Assembly (NCBI GenBank): GCA_003550325.1 | Contig: QKWP01001271.1 | Coordinates: forward strand, 2,661-66,660 | From: Gigaspora rosea | Taxonomy: Eukaryota; Glomeromycota; Glomeromycetes; Diversisporales; Gigasporaceae | Direction: 5' to 3' | DNA: 64,000 nt | Shown here: positions 1 to 12,469 of the stretch, one piece after another | Numbering within the stretch: position 1 is the stretch's first letter | Layout of the letters: the number at the start of each line of letters is the position of its first letter | Made by a program: the position numbers and the translations under genes | Notes under the pieces: model-generated | What the model saw: the letters and a program-made list of their open reading frames with translations, nothing else | Databases searched by the model: none | What the model was told of the DNA's origin: nothing

Positions 1-219
1 AAATTTCAAATCGGGTCCAAGTATAGATTCGAATTAGTGTTTAAATATACAGATATACACGGATCCGAATCCTGACCGGATCTTTACATATAACAGATCG
101 GATCTTTTCGGATCTTTATATGGATTCGAATTCGACAGACTGAATCTGAATCTTGATTTTTGGGATCCGATGAGTACAGATCCGGATCGGATCCGAATCT
201 CGGATCGGGTCTGCGGAAC
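1..219. repeat. Degenerate GGATC/GAATC-rich simple repeat
   Basis: Variants of GGATCCGAATC, CGGATC and GGATCTTT recur throughout this stretch on both strands. The long reading frame here is a by-product of the repeat and has no recognisable domain. It directly abuts the 5' end of the LINE that follows, so it is probably the pre-existing locus. Confidence 0.6.
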
Positions 220-303
220 ACTAGTTACATTAGTACTTCTAGAGATATTTAATTCAAAGTCTAGAAAAAATTTACTTAGAAACAATTTCATATTCAAGTA
301 CTT

Positions 304-2403
304 TTGACCGCCCATATGGACAAAATTCAGCATTGCATTATACAAGCTGCAATTCAAACAATTCCTAACAAAATTTCTCGAAAGCGAAGTTACAATCACA
401 AGTACACACCACACTGTACTGCTCTTCATACAGGCCTAAAAAAACTTGGTCATTTAATTAAAACTATTAAAAGCAACACTAATCTGTATCTGCCATATAT
501 TAACTCCTATATATTACTTATCAATTCCTATACCAAAAGCAATCTTCAACCTCTTGTATCACTTGATTCAACTCATATCTGTCCCTGGCTTCAACATGCC
601 TATGATATATGGAAACAGATTTATCATGCATACCATCTTGAGCACTCACTTCTTCTTCGTCAGCAAATAAATCAAGCTTCAGAAAAAAGATGTGAAACTC
701 TTGTTTCTAAACCCTCACAAGCTATTAATAGTATCCTGGACCAATATCAAACTCCAGTTCATTTCTCCAATATTAAACTTGAAAATCAACTAATAACCAA
801 CCCTGTCGCAATCAAACAACATGTTCAATCACATTTTTGTAACTGGACAACTTATAGACCAACCAACCAAACTATTTTTAATAGTTTTTGGCAACAACAC
901 TATGCTCCACTCCTTCATATTAATCCTAGCTGGTATACCTCACTCATTAATCCTATTACAGAAGATGAAGTTCTTCAAACAATTGCTAAGCTTCCAAATG
1001 GCAAAGCCTGTAGGCCTACAGGCATTAGCAATGAAATGATCAAACACCTTAGCCAGACTTGTATTATTTCACTTACTGTTTTATTTAATCAATGCCTTTC
1101 CCAAGGTTGTATTCCCAAATTATGAAAGTATGGAAGAATATTTCCTATTCCTAAAAATAACTCATTTGATGGCAATCTAAATCTTACTCGTCCTATTAGC
1201 CTTATTGAACATATCCGAAAAGTATATACCAAAATCCTTACTAACCGACTCAACCAAGTATTCTCACAACATTCTATTCTATCACCTTACAACTATGTAG
1301 CCCTTCCAGGCAATAGTACTTCTATCCCTATACATATTCTAAACAACTTAATAGAGGATGCTAACTGCAATCACAAAGAAATATAGATTCTATCCCAAGA
1401 TATGAGCAAAGCCTATGACTCTGTAAACTTTACTTTACTTGAACAAGCCCTTCATCGACTTGCTTTACCAATTAGTATTATCAATATCCTTACTGATTTA
1501 CTAGTTGATAGACAAAATCAAGTTATTACAAATCTTGGTCTTACCCCACCTTATCAGGTTCAAAATAGTATTGACCAGAGTGAAACTATTACTCTTCTTT
1601 TATGGCGGATTTATTATGATCCACTCATTACCTATATTCATACCAACTCATCTGGTTATACTACTGAAACTTCCTGGATAACAAATCTCAAAAGCTATAC
1701 CAAAGAAAAAATTAAAACACACTGCTCAGTATTAGCTTATATGGATGATACTTTGTGGATTGCTCCTTCCAGTAAAGAGCTTGCCAATATAATTTCAATT
1801 GCTGAATCTTTCTATACTATGGCCAATATTCAGGTTAATACATCTAAATCAACATTATCAACTAATAGCAAACCAAATAATTATTCTCCTATAATCTTTA
1901 ATAACCAAGCTATATCCCTCTGGCCACGTCATCAACCTTTTAAATTTCTTGGATGTTGGTTTACACTCAACAACAAGCAAACTCAACAAATACAACTAAT
2001 ATCTGCTGAGTCCTCCCAACTTATTAATATTACCAAAACAAAGCAAATTACTGATACCCATGCCAGATATATTATTAATACTGTTATTATTCCAACTATT
2101 GAATATCGACTACAAAATATAGTTCTTAACAGATCTATATGTAACAAAATTCTTAAACAACATATAGGTTTAGTCAAACACAAAGCTAAACTTAGCCGAA
2201 CTATACCTACTAGTACACTACTTCATACGCAAATATATAATATTAAAAATATCTGGGATATTCAACTTCAGCACCATATATCCAACTTTATTAAACGATT
2301 AAACAATAATGATCTACTTGGAACCACAACCCACATTCGAATTCAGCAAATTCAAAACAATTTCTGGTCACCTACTAGTATTTTCTTACATCCCAATAAT
2401 TGA
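304..2403 (+). pseudogene. LINE reverse transcriptase region, interrupted by stops
   Basis: One reading frame spans this interval apart from a TGA at 1123-1125 and a TAG at 1384-1386. Reverse-transcriptase landmarks in order are a NGKACRPTGIS block (about 990-1030), LPGNSTSIPIHILN (about 1305-1350), the first catalytic aspartate in DMSKAYDSVNF (about 1399-1430) and the YMDD box in LAYMDDTLWIA (about 1735-1765). The TGA sits where copy 2 has tryptophan. The open stretch at its 5' end begins with TTG, so the natural start lies upstream and is lost. A frameshift near 2400 moves the rest of the protein to another frame. The enzyme would have copied the element's own RNA; this copy cannot make it intact. 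Confidence 0.85.
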
Positions 2404-4594
2404 TGGACCCAACAGACATACTACAAACTTTAAAATTATATTATTGTTCAAACATCTTAATTGTATAATTAGTCCTAATACAAACTGGAGTATTCCTTTT
2501 ACAATTAAAGAAGGATCTGTGTCTCTAGAATCTATTCTATCCTCACACCCAAAATAACCAATCTTTAAAAAGCAAATCCGACATCATCATCTTCTCTTTT
2601 TGGAACAAATTACTACTTTTGATAATCTATATTTACTTGACTGGAAACATATTTCACCTCGACTTAACAAAATTCCAAAAGGAAAAATTCCTCTATGGTT
2701 TACTTTGTTGGAAGATAAAGTTACTAGCTACTTATTTGAGCGAACTATATATACACACTTTAATCTGCCTCAAACTAATTATTATAGTTATACTACTGGA
2801 CACTCTTTCAAACACACCAAACCATGGTTAATTACTACTTTGGATAATCAAATTATCTTAGGTAAAGCACGCCAGAAGTTTACTACCTCAGATCATACTT
2901 TAATAACTCATTGGCAATGCTCCATTGAAGAACAATTTACAAGTTTATATCCATTAGCACCTATTACTACATTTCCATGCCCCAATTGTCCTCTTAACTA
3001 AAAAACTATTGCAAACAAGTGCACTATTTTTATACCTACTAGTCATGCTACAAAATTTTTTGGCAGAATCAATTCTGACAAATCAATTAATCTGAATGCT
3101 AATCATTTAGATCTCATTTACTCCATTGCAAACAGAAATTCTATTTATATTCCACCTTCACCAAACATCATAATTCCTACTACATTAATTCCTCCTATAT
3201 TTCAACCTAGCAATGCATTTGATAATCTTCAATCTATTGCTAATCAAAACTACAATCTAACTAAACTCATATTTTATACTGATGGATCTGTTCTCAACCT
3301 TAGTAGCTCTCAATGCTCTATGGGTATAGGCTGGATACAGCTATAAAACACATCTATCATACATACTTTTTAGGCACAAACTAAATTCTGGCCTTGTTTT
3401 TTTAAGGCTGAACTTATAGCAATCCTGTCTGCAATCTGTACTGCACCTAGAAACTGCAATATTCAAGTTTTTACAGATTCTCAATCTGTAATATCCAAAT
3501 ACAACAACCTTGTTAACAATACTTCACTCTCTAAATCCTCAAATATTCCATATTGGCCTATTTGGAATACACTATTAAATTTTGCAAAATCATTCAATCT
3601 TAATATCATATTTCACAAAGTTACAGCACACCAAGACAATGAATTCAACAATAAAGCTGATCAATTAGCACATAGTCACCAAATTGCACCTTATCTTATT
3701 TTCAATCTATACAACATATACAATTCTCAGTATACTCTTTTTCTTGACGAGTTCCCTATAGAGCTTCCTATCAGATGTAGCATAAGAACAATATGCTATG
3801 CACATATAATTGCACTCTGGTCATCACAAAACCGCTTCCAGCAATGGATAGCTATTTCTCAATATATTAACTGGAATGCCACTTGGCTCTACATTAATAA
3901 TAACCAAAAAATTTGTAACTTCTCTCATAGTTTTCAATCTTCTACTCTTAAATCATTTAGAGTTAAAATGCTCTTAGATGATCTTCCAGCCCCACATATT
4001 TTGCACAAAAGAAATTCAGCATACCCTAACATTTGTCACATATGCCACAATGCAAGTAATTTACTACATTGGGCTATTTGTCCCACCTCTGAACCACTAC
4101 TTAGTATTATAAAAAATTCAATATCTATTACTTTAAGTCCCAGTAAGCTTGAGATCTCACAAGCTAATGCTGAAAATCTTTATACCCAAATTATAAACTT
4201 GGATAGTTTTCAAATCCATCACTTTCCAAACAGACCTTCTTTACTTTTTACCTTATCTGGTTTTGTTTCCTTTGAAATCATACATACAATATGCGAATAT
4301 ACCTTATCTATTAAATCTGCTAGTTCCCTTACTATTAAATTACTTTTTAATATTAACCAACAAATCTATACAAATATTTGGATTCCCTATTGTATTTCTA
4401 GATCCCAAAATCAGGCTATATCTTTACAAACTCCCCAAGATAATACTCTATTAACACACATATTATCAAATACTTCTTCTAATAACAATGAATCTACTAC
4501 ACAAACTCCTATTCATAAAATTGAAACATGGCTTCCCAAATGGATTAAATACTCAACACACTTCTTTGATATTCTCTCATATAACCAAATCTAG
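2404..4594 (+). pseudogene. LINE connector and RNase H region, interrupted
   Basis: After the frameshift near 2400 the protein continues in frame 2 with stops at 2555-2557, 2999-3001, 3344-3346 and 3371-3373. RNase H residues are all present: FYTDGSV near 3272-3292, KAELIAILSAI near 3405-3435, FTDSQSVI near 3470-3495 and NNKADQLA near 3648-3672. A cysteine-rich patch (ICHICHNAS, about 4030) follows and is also present in copy 2, so it is a family feature. The final stretch to 4594 is open for about 200 residues. Alignment by eye with 45219-46631 supports every segment. Confidence 0.82.
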
Positions 4595-4792
4595 GTGAGC
4601 CTTGGCCACTCTGGTAGGTTTAGGCCGCAGATAAGTATTTAAATACATTTAGATATATGTCTGAGTTTTTACTCTTAACAAAAGATTTAAGTAATGAAAG
4701 TTTTTGTCTGTAAAAGTTTCTATTAAATCTAATAAAGATAAAAGCATGGTCTCACCTTTAACATTAAAAAAAAAAACAAAAAAAAAATTTAC

Positions 4793-5111
4793 CTTCGCTT
4801 GAACTTGATCTACTATTATAATAATACATGCGATGTGAAGATAAATGATGAGAATGAGAATGATGAGTACGTGAGTGAGAATGACAGGTACGAGAATGAG
4901 AGCAATGATGATGAGAGCGAGAACAACGGGTATGAGAACGAGAGCAATGATGATGAGAGCAAAAACGGAAACAGGAGTGAGAGTGAGAATGAGAACCATA
5001 GGGTGAAGAAGAACGAGAAGAAAGAGAATATGAACATTTCCTTTTTCTAGAATCCATGACTTCATGGGATTTGAGAGAAGGACCAAAATGAAAAACAGTT
5101 TTTAGTGGCAT
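4793..5111 (-). pseudogene. Decayed exon of an RS-domain (SR-like) protein
   Basis: Read on the minus strand, this open stretch starts with MPLKTVFHFGP and continues into a Ser/His/Cys/Arg-rich tract (SRTHHSHSHH, CSRSHTRCSRSHH). The pattern is that of an arginine-serine domain in which many arginine codons have become His (CGT to CAT) or Cys (CGT to TGT), the expected outcome of CpG decay. A candidate splice donor GGTAAA lies at 4791-4792 on the minus strand, just where the LINE A-tail ends, so the LINE may have landed in the following intron. No RNA-recognition motif is visible, so the parent gene cannot be named. Confidence 0.45.
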
Positions 5112-5370
5112 AATATGAATATTTGTAGAAAAATAAGACCAAAATTTTCCAAAATTTTCAAAACTACTATAAATAAAAAAGACCCAACGCGAAGAAAGTT
5201 ATTGAATATGAAGCGAAGTTGTATCAAATAGATAAGTATTACCTATTTTGTGTGTATGAAAAAAAGTCCAAGGGCTATTTTGAATATTGAAAGAAATATG
5301 AACATAATCTTCATTTTTAACATTGATCATTTTAAACACAGATTTAAATCTATCATTATTACTGTAATAC
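5112..5370. other. No recognisable feature
   Basis: AT-rich sequence without an open gene, tandem structure or terminal repeats that I can recognise. Confidence 0.5.
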
Positions 5371-5516
5371 TGCACACTTGGTATGATAATTTCATGTAAA
5401 TCAACTTAATTTGGTCACATACTGATTGCCAGAATTATTGACAGTAACTTGCAATAGAAATCATATAATTTCATTAAAATTATCACAACCATTACTGTGT
5501 CACAAAGATAGTGAGC

Positions 5517-6818
5517 ATAGTTGTTAGATGAACCTCGAGGTTTCTTGCTAATGAAAGTCGAAACCTGGTTTTGACTTTTGTCAACTAAAATCTTGAATGA
5601 CAAAATGTCAAAACTGATGAAAGGTGACAAAACTAGCAGAAGGTGACGAAAGGTATGAAACTGACAAAACTGCAAAAGATGCCAAAATTAATAAAATATG
5701 AAACTTATTGAAGATAATGTAAATGAAAAATAAATCACAAAAACAGAAATTTATAAAAATTAAAAAATTTTATTATATAAGGGCGCCTTGGCTTTCTACA
5801 TTTTATGTCCATAAAAGGGCTAAAAGTAAAATATACAATTTATGCTAAAGTTAATTTTAATAAGAAACTTAAATATTTAAATATTTCAGTATTTAGATTA
5901 AAAAATAATTGTCATGTCTATTGACTAAAGTGACTTGAATAAAAGACAATAAATTAATAAGATCTTTTAGTTAAATAAGAAACTTAATAAAAGATATCCA
6001 TATTATTTTACTGAAAATCACTTTATAGACTGACAATTTTATCGACAAGTTTATTTTACTGTTATGATGTTAAACTTTAAGCCATTTGAAGGTGATTCTT
6101 TGTTAATATCACTTTTTCAGAACTCTCAGAAGAGGGGAAGGGGTAAAATAAAATGAACATATGAAATGAATATATAAAAATGAACAAAGATAGCCAATTT
6201 TATTGGTTGATATAAATTAGGTAAATAGTAAGAGTTAAATAGCATTTTGAATGGCTGTTCGTTTTTGGGGAGAGGTGGGGAGACTTCAGCTAAGGGGGTG
6301 ATGTTAACCAAAAAAGTAACTTCAAACGGCCTTATTGCCGTGTTTTATAATTTTTTGTAAAAGTTTTTTTTGAACTTAATTTACTAAATTCATCATAATA
6401 CATCCATATTTGTATTTTTTTTATTTGTTTAAATATTTTAAGAGATGTTAATGACCTATTACCTATTTTGATTTCTATAATTGGCTTTTTAAAAAAGCCT
6501 CAATAATAAATTATTGTTTTTTGTTTAAATATATAAATTTATAGGGTTATTTATAGTAATAGCATAGCTTTGCCAAAAATATAGATTTTTATCAATTTTT
6601 TAATAGAAGCACTAGAGTTTCATTAATTAATAGATTTTTTTTAATTATCTTTACCTCTTTTTTTTCTTTTCTTTTTATGGGAACACTAGGGTTTCGTCAC
6701 TTTAAGTTTGGTTTTGACTTTGACTTTCATCAGAAGAATTTAAGGTTTTGAATTTGTTATTTAGAACTTAGATTTTGACTTTTGTTATTATGCAAAAAAG
6801 GTTTCATCTAACAACTAT
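5517..6818. mobile_element. Foldback/MULE-like non-autonomous element inside the satellite
   Basis: Terminal inverted repeats begin ATAGTTGTTAGATGAA on the left and on the reversed right end. The inverted similarity continues as diverged motifs (GTTTTGACTTTTGTC near 5570 versus TGGTTTTGACTTTGAC near 6710). The flanks are satellite sequence on both sides: GATAGTGAGC on the left and ATTAGTGAAT on the right, a weak 9-10 bp target duplication. No transposase is encoded. Assignment to the Mutator superfamily rests only on the possible duplication length. Confidence 0.6.
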
Positions 6819-7768
6819 ATTAGTGAATAAGTTCTGTAACAGAATTTTTATAGTGACTCATGATAAAAATCACAATAATTCAAATGAAAACTAATACAAC
6901 CTTAGTTGATGCTTGTATTGCCAAAATAGTGAATAAGTTATATAACAGAGTTTTTTTATGGCACTGTGCATCATGATAGAAATCATGATAGTTCCAATGC
7001 AAATTATATGCCATCAGAATAGCAAGTTTTGTTGCAGAATTTTTTATACAACTCATGATAAATATCACAATAATTCCAATATGAACCATCTAAACCTTAA
7101 TCACATACTATATAAATAACCAGAATCATGAGTAAGTTCAGTAACAAGTTTTTATATTAAATATCATGATAATTCTGATACAAACTAACACAATCTCATA
7201 CTATTATATGACAGTAATATGTAATAGAAATAATGATAATTCTTTGCCAACCCTAACCGCATACTGTATATCATAAGAATAGAGAGTAAATTCTATGCCA
7301 ATTTTTTTATAGTGACTCATGAAAGAAATTACAATAATTCCAATACAATCAACTTAACACATACTATATGTCACTAAAATAGTGAGTAAGTTCTATGATA
7401 GAATTTTTTACAATGACCTATAATAGAAGCCATTATAATTCTAATATAAACTAAATCAACTTTAACCATATACTGTGTTACTGAAATAGCAAGTAAGTTC
7501 TGTAATGTAATTTTTTATATTAATTCAATAAAATTTATGATAAACAGTCCTATACTATGTGTTACTAAAATAGAATGTAAGTTCTGTAAAAAAAATTTAT
7601 TACAGTAACTTACAATGCAAACTTCAACTTTATCCATATACTGTGCATTATCAGAATAGCATTTATAGTATCTTATAATGCAAGCTAATTTATATGTTGC
7701 CAGAATACATAGTGAATAAGATCTGTAATAGAATTATTTTATAGTAACTTGCAAATAAACTAACTTAA

Positions 7769-8016
7769 GCCAGACCAACTTGATTCTTTGTTTAACATAA
7801 CATAAAATAACTGTAATAAGAGGTGGAGTATTTGAAAAAAAATGTAAAAATAATAATACTGCAATTTTATTGATTTGATTTTACATATGTTAGTTATATA
7901 AAATTTTAAAAAATTATTGAGGTGAATAGTATTAATTACTACTAATGTGTATTGAGCTTATATAAATTTTAAAAATAGGGGGATTATATTAAACAAAGAA
8001 TTAAATTGGCCTGGCC
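7769..8016. mobile_element. TTAA-flanked MITE inside the satellite
   Basis: A 248-bp element lies between TTAA at 7765-7768 and TTAA at 8017-8020. Its ends are inverted: GCCAGACCAACTTGATTC on the left and GGCCAGGCCAATTTAATTC on the reversed right, both running into CTTTGTTTAA. Other satellite units contain the unbroken target (AACTTAACCTTAACC), so the empty site is visible elsewhere in the array. TTAA duplication is characteristic of piggyBac-type transposases; none is encoded here. Confidence 0.75.
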
Positions 8017-9304
8017 TTAACCTTATTCTCATACTATGCATTATCCAAATGAGTTAGTAGAAATCATGATAATTTGCTCAACTTTAGCTACATATTTTGC
8101 CACTAGAATAACAACTCTGTACATAATTTTTTATAGTTGCTTATATAATAATTTTAATGCAAAATAACTCAATTTTAACCACATACAGTACTGGGTATCA
8201 TTAGAACAGTGAGTAATTTTTGTATCAGAATTTTTATAATAATAATGATAAAAATTATAATAATTCTAATGCAAAATAACTAACTCTTAATTACTATTAT
8301 ACCTTACTAGAATAGTAAGTTCTGTAATAAAATTTTTTACAGTAACACTTAATGCAAACTAGCTTAACCTTAATTACTGTACATACTGTGTGTCATTGAG
8401 ATAGCAAGTAAGTTCTGCAACAGAATTTTATGGTATTTTACAATACTAACTATTTTAACCTTAACTATATACACCAGAATAGCAATTCTGTAACCAAATT
8501 TTTTTACAATACTCTACAATATTAACTAACTCAACCTTATTCACATACTATATATCATTAGGATAGCAAGTTTGAAATAGAATTTTTTTCAGTAATTTTT
8601 GATAGAAATCATGATAATTTGAATAAAACCAACTCAATTTAGCTGCATCTGTATCCTGAAATACAATTAAGGTCTGTATTTTTTTAGTAATTTTACAATG
8701 CATATTAATTCAACCTTAACCACATACTGTATATCACCAGAATAGCAAGTTCAGTAAAAGAATTTTTTACAGTAACTTACAATATAGATTAATTCAACCT
8801 TAACCACATGCTATGTGTCAATAGAATAGCAAGTAAAAATTTATACAGTAACTCTTTAATAGAAGTAATGGTAATTTGAATAAAACAAACTCAACTATAT
8901 TGCATTACCAAAATAACAAGTATGTTCTGCAACAAAATTTTTTATAGTTGATTACAAAAGAAATTAAAATAATTTTAATGCCAACTTCAACTTTAATTAT
9001 ATATTGTATCACTGAGATAGCAAATTCCGTAACAGAATTTTTTATAGTAACTCATGATAGAAAATATGATAATCCTAATGCAAACTAATTTAACTTTAAC
9101 CACTTACTATATTACCAGAATAGTAAGCTCAGTAACAGAATTCTTTACTATGCCTTATTATAATATTGAATTATTTCCAATACAAATTAACTTAACCTTA
9201 ACCACATGCTATGCATTGCCAGAATAGTGAGTAAAAAATTTTTATAATAGCTCTTAGTTAAATTTAACTCAACCTTAAACAATACAGTATATCACTAGTT
9301 ACGA

Positions 9305-9415
9305 GTTAGCGTGGTTATATATACGTACATACAATACTTATGTAGGATAAGTCATAAAAACTTATGAATAAGGTAGCTGCGCGACGCTGTCACCCAAAAT
9401 CAGGAATGGGAGAAT
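9305..9415 (+). repeat. Dispersed repeat related to the ends of the 37-49 kb palindrome
   Basis: The stretch GTTAGCGTGGTTA...ATAGGATAAG-type...CATAAAAACTTATGAAT matches both outer ends of the giant inverted repeat (37065-37120 and 48830-48890). The next part, AAGGTAGCTGCGCGACG followed by AAAATCAGGAATGGGA, matches in reverse the sequence at about 23735-23790. These are shared ends of mobile repeats, not genes. Confidence 0.6.
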
Positions 9416-9503
9416 TAGTAGATTATTTTCGAAGTTTTAAAAAATGAAATGTTTTAACAGTTTATTAATATTTACTAATAAATTATTTACATAGCCTATA
9501 TGA

Positions 9504-9829
9504 GGTGTTTTCTATTAAAAGGGCCCATTTTTACATATATTTTATTTTGAGTTTAATTATTTGTTTTGATTTTCGGACTGATCCGGGATTAATCAAATTT
9601 CACGATTTTGATTAATTAAAGACAGCAGGTGACTATCGGGTAATCGCGTGGCGTGTTGGCTCTACGCAACTTCATGGATTTTTCTTTTACATTATCTAGA
9701 TTTTTTATTATACAAATCGACTTTCATTTATAATTAAAAAATGTCAACTGTGTCAAAATTTATATGAATCTAATGAAATCTCATTTTTCAAAAAATTGTA
9801 AAAATGGGCCCTTTTAATAGAAAACACCC
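9504..9829. mobile_element. MITE with GGTGTTTTCTATTAAAAGGG termini
   Basis: The left end GGTGTTTTCTATTAAAAGGG continues as CCCATTTTTACA and is repeated inverted at 9798-9828. Possible short target duplication ATATG on both sides, though AT-richness makes this weak. No coding capacity. Superfamily not determined. Confidence 0.7.
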
Positions 9830-9973
9830 GATATGTGTATGGCACAGAGTTGGCACCTACTAGATCACATCAATAAATTCTAATAGGGAGACGTATGAAT
9901 TCATTAATTATTAGCAGTTTAATTGGTCATGTGCCAACAATACGTACGGCATTATATAACAGTCAACCGACTT

Positions 9974-11012
9974 GTCACACTATTTATAACTGAGTTTAGT
10001 TATATATAAATTTATAAAAAAATATATATAAATTACTATAAACATTGAATCTTTGATCTTTCTTCACCTACGTATTAACTTAAAATTAAATTTTTCGGGA
10101 ATATAGAACAAAGAGAGAAGAAAAAATTGGACTTAAAAATCGAATTAAAATTTCGCTGTTTTTGCACAAAACGAAAACGTAACTTCGCCAAAAACAATAT
10201 TTAACGATTTTAAGACAATGAGTATGTGTAAAATCATGCTCCGAACAACTTTACTTAGGCGACCGAAGTAGGTTACCTTGTAAGAAAAATGGGTTACCTA
10301 TGTACTAAAGTAAAATTTTTTGAGTTTTAAATATAAAACCCCTTTTTTTATCAAGATAACCTACTTTGGGCGCTTAAGCAAAGTTGTTCAGCATGCAATT
10401 TTACTCGGTTGGAGGTCAAAACGCGTTTTTTCGGCCATTTTCTAGGTAAAAATAGGGTCGAAGTTAGAAAAAAAAATTTTTTTTAAAAAATTTTTTAAAA
10501 AAAATTTTTTTTCTAACTTTGACCCCATTTTTCACCTAGAAAATAGCTGAAAAACGCGTTTTGACCTCCAACCGAGTAAAATTGCATGCTGAACAACTTT
10601 GCTTAAGTGCCCAAAGTAGGTTGGTTATCTTGATAAAAAAAGGGGTTTTATATTTAAAACTCAAAAAATTTTACTTTAGTACATAGGTAACCCATTTTTC
10701 TTACAAGGTAACCTACTTCAGTCGCCTAAGTAAAGTTGTTCGGGCATGATTTTACACATACTCATTGTCTTAAAATCGTTAAATATTTGTTTTTGGCGAA
10801 GTTACATTTTCGTTTTGTGCAAAAATGGCGAAATTTTAATTCGATTTTTAAGCCCAATTTTTTCTTCTCTCTTTGTTCTATATTACCGAAAAATTTAATT
10901 TTAAGTTAATGTGTAGGTGAAGAAAGATCAAAGATTCAGAGTTTATAGTAATTATATGTTTTTTTTTATAAATTTTATATGTAAAAAATTTTGTTGTGAC
11001 ATATCGTGTGAC
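9974..11012. repeat. Large palindrome (foldback element), about 1.04 kb
   Basis: The two halves are inverted copies of each other around a centre near 10485, which is a run of A and T tracts. Paired landmarks include GTTACCTTGTAAGAAAAATG at about 10273 with its inverse near 10690, and AAAACGCGTTTTTTCGGCC near 10419 with its inverse near 10540. The outermost matching words are GTCACAC at 9974 and GTGTGAC ending at 11012. The arms differ by only scattered mismatches, so the inversion is young or homogenised. No gene is present. Confidence 0.9.
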
Positions 11013-11510
11013 TGATAATATAATTAATCAAGCATAAAATTTTATAATATATTGTGTTTATTCAATATTTTATAATTATAAGTTAAATATGTATATTTTT
11101 TAGCGTTCAATTGTTTAATCGTGTCTGTGATGATGAAATGCGGTATAAGAAGCATTTTTGGAGTCATAAATAGCATTAGTAAATATTATAAAAATATATA
11201 TATATATTTTGGAATACTTGAATCAGATCGACCGACAAGTGTCCCATATGATGTTCGATCAGGTCGGGATTAGAGATGGATTCATGCGTGTGCATGATTC
11301 CTCAATCATGTGCATGAATGCGCATTAATGCGCATGCTTCCGAATCATGCGCATTTTATCCCATCAAAATTTTATATAGAAAAATTAAATATTAAATAAG
11401 TATAATTAACATTCTAATCCTCTGTCGCACTAAGTGTCACTCATGACTACCTTCATCATTATTTTTTACATGTGATTAACCATATTTATAATAATCATAT
11501 TGTTATTGTG

Positions 11511-11541
11511 ACCGGGAATCTTCCCACGAAAGATTCCCGGT
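11511..11541. other. Short perfect hairpin
   Basis: CCGGGAATCTT and AAGATTCCCGG are separated by a few bases (CCCACGA). It could form a small stem-loop; no flanking gene or T-tract suggests a function. Confidence 0.5.
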
Positions 11542-11931
11542 CTCATATTGATCATCAGGAAACTCTAATTTTTAATTCTTAATTTTTATTTGATCATTTT
11601 CTTTTTTTGTATTTTTCACGTTTTATCTAAAGAACTTTAAAAGCCAAAGTAAATAGGCACAGTAAAATGAAGCTAAAAAAAGGCACGATGTGAGCAAAGT
11701 GAAAGTAAAAGTTTGAAATTAAGTTAAACATAGAAGTAAAAAGCAAAGGCGATAAAAAGATAAAAACAATAAAATGATGTAAATAAAAAAAACAATAAAA
11801 ATGATGTAAATAAAAAAATAAAATAAAGCGAAGCACAAAAGTTAGTAAAGCACAATATGAATATAAATATAGAACACGTGTAAAAATAATGGTAGGGTAG
11901 TCTGATTAACATCTAGTGACACGCTCCTGGG

Positions 11932-12073
11932 ATTATTTATTTATTTCCTGTGGGGAAATTATAACAGAGTTTACCGATGATAATAGTATGTGGATGGCCC
12001 TTCAGGCCATCCATGTGCTATGATCATCGGTAAACTCTGTTATAAATTCTACTCCCCCAGGAAATAAATAATA
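11932..12073. repeat. Short palindromic element (MITE-like)
   Basis: Inverted arms read ATTATTTATTTATTTCCTG...TATAACAGAGTTTACCGATG on the left and the reverse complement on the right. A second small hairpin, GGATGGCCC/TCAGGCCATCC, lies at the centre near 12000. About 140 bp, no coding capacity. Confidence 0.7.
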
Positions 12074-12469
12074 CTAATCTACCTATTTACTTCAATCTGG
12101 ATCTGTTCGCTTTAACTTTTTTGATTGGTCGTATCCAAAAAATGTAAATGTTTTGTATAATAGTCTCAAGTTCAAGAATAAGTGCAAGTGCAAGAACAAG
12201 TGCAAGATCACGACAAATGCTCCACTATAGATAAAGCATATGATTAATAAGAAAAATAGTGAATATCTTAGCGAATATCAATAAAAGTTATATTTAACCA
12301 AATATTTAGATGGTTGATTTCTAGAAGTTTTGATCAGAACTTTTTGCCACCCAGATTATCTGATTATCAACCAATTTTCTCAGTGTCTCGTAGTTTTATA
12401 TTGATCTACCAACCAATAAAATTACGGTTATGCTCAAAAGGTGATCAATGTGCTAAAACTATTATAGCA

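Larger units (their letters stand above)
220..4790 (+). mobile_element. LINE (non-LTR retrotransposon) copy 1, 5'-truncated and broken
   Basis: The element encodes a reverse transcriptase followed by an RNase H and ends in a 3' untranslated region and an A-rich tail (about 4767-4790). There is no endonuclease domain, so the copy is 5'-truncated somewhere around 220-300, as expected for target-primed reverse transcription. The 3' region starts AATCTAGGTGAG, and the same word begins the 3' region of the second copy near 47030, which confirms one family. Many in-frame stops and a frameshift make it immobile. No target-site duplication was found on the left because the junction lies in repeats. 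Confidence 0.85.
5371..9296 (+). repeat. Diverged satellite array, unit roughly 100-110 bp, with insertions
   Basis: The same phrases recur in order many times: CAACCTTAACCACATACTGT, then CACCAGAATAGCAAG, then TCTGTAACAGAATTTTTTA, then AACTCATGATAGAAATCATG, then TAATTCCAATGCAAACTAA. Units are diverged by substitutions and small indels, so the array is old. It is interrupted by a foldback element (5517-6818) and a small TTAA-flanked element (7769-8016), and a detached part reappears at 12470-12872. No long reading frame is conserved between units, so it is not a coding repeat. Confidence 0.8.

Noticed and set aside
1123..1125. TGA at a tryptophan position of the LINE, suggesting a recoded TGA
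   Set aside because: TAA and TAG interrupt the same protein, other TGAs replace Arg or Cys codons, and the intact exons end or avoid TGA normally. Decay explains it.
11627..11912. Hydrophobic minus-strand frames (FYLHHF repeats) as a membrane protein
   Set aside because: Produced by AAATAAAAAAA-type low-complexity DNA; no start context or family.
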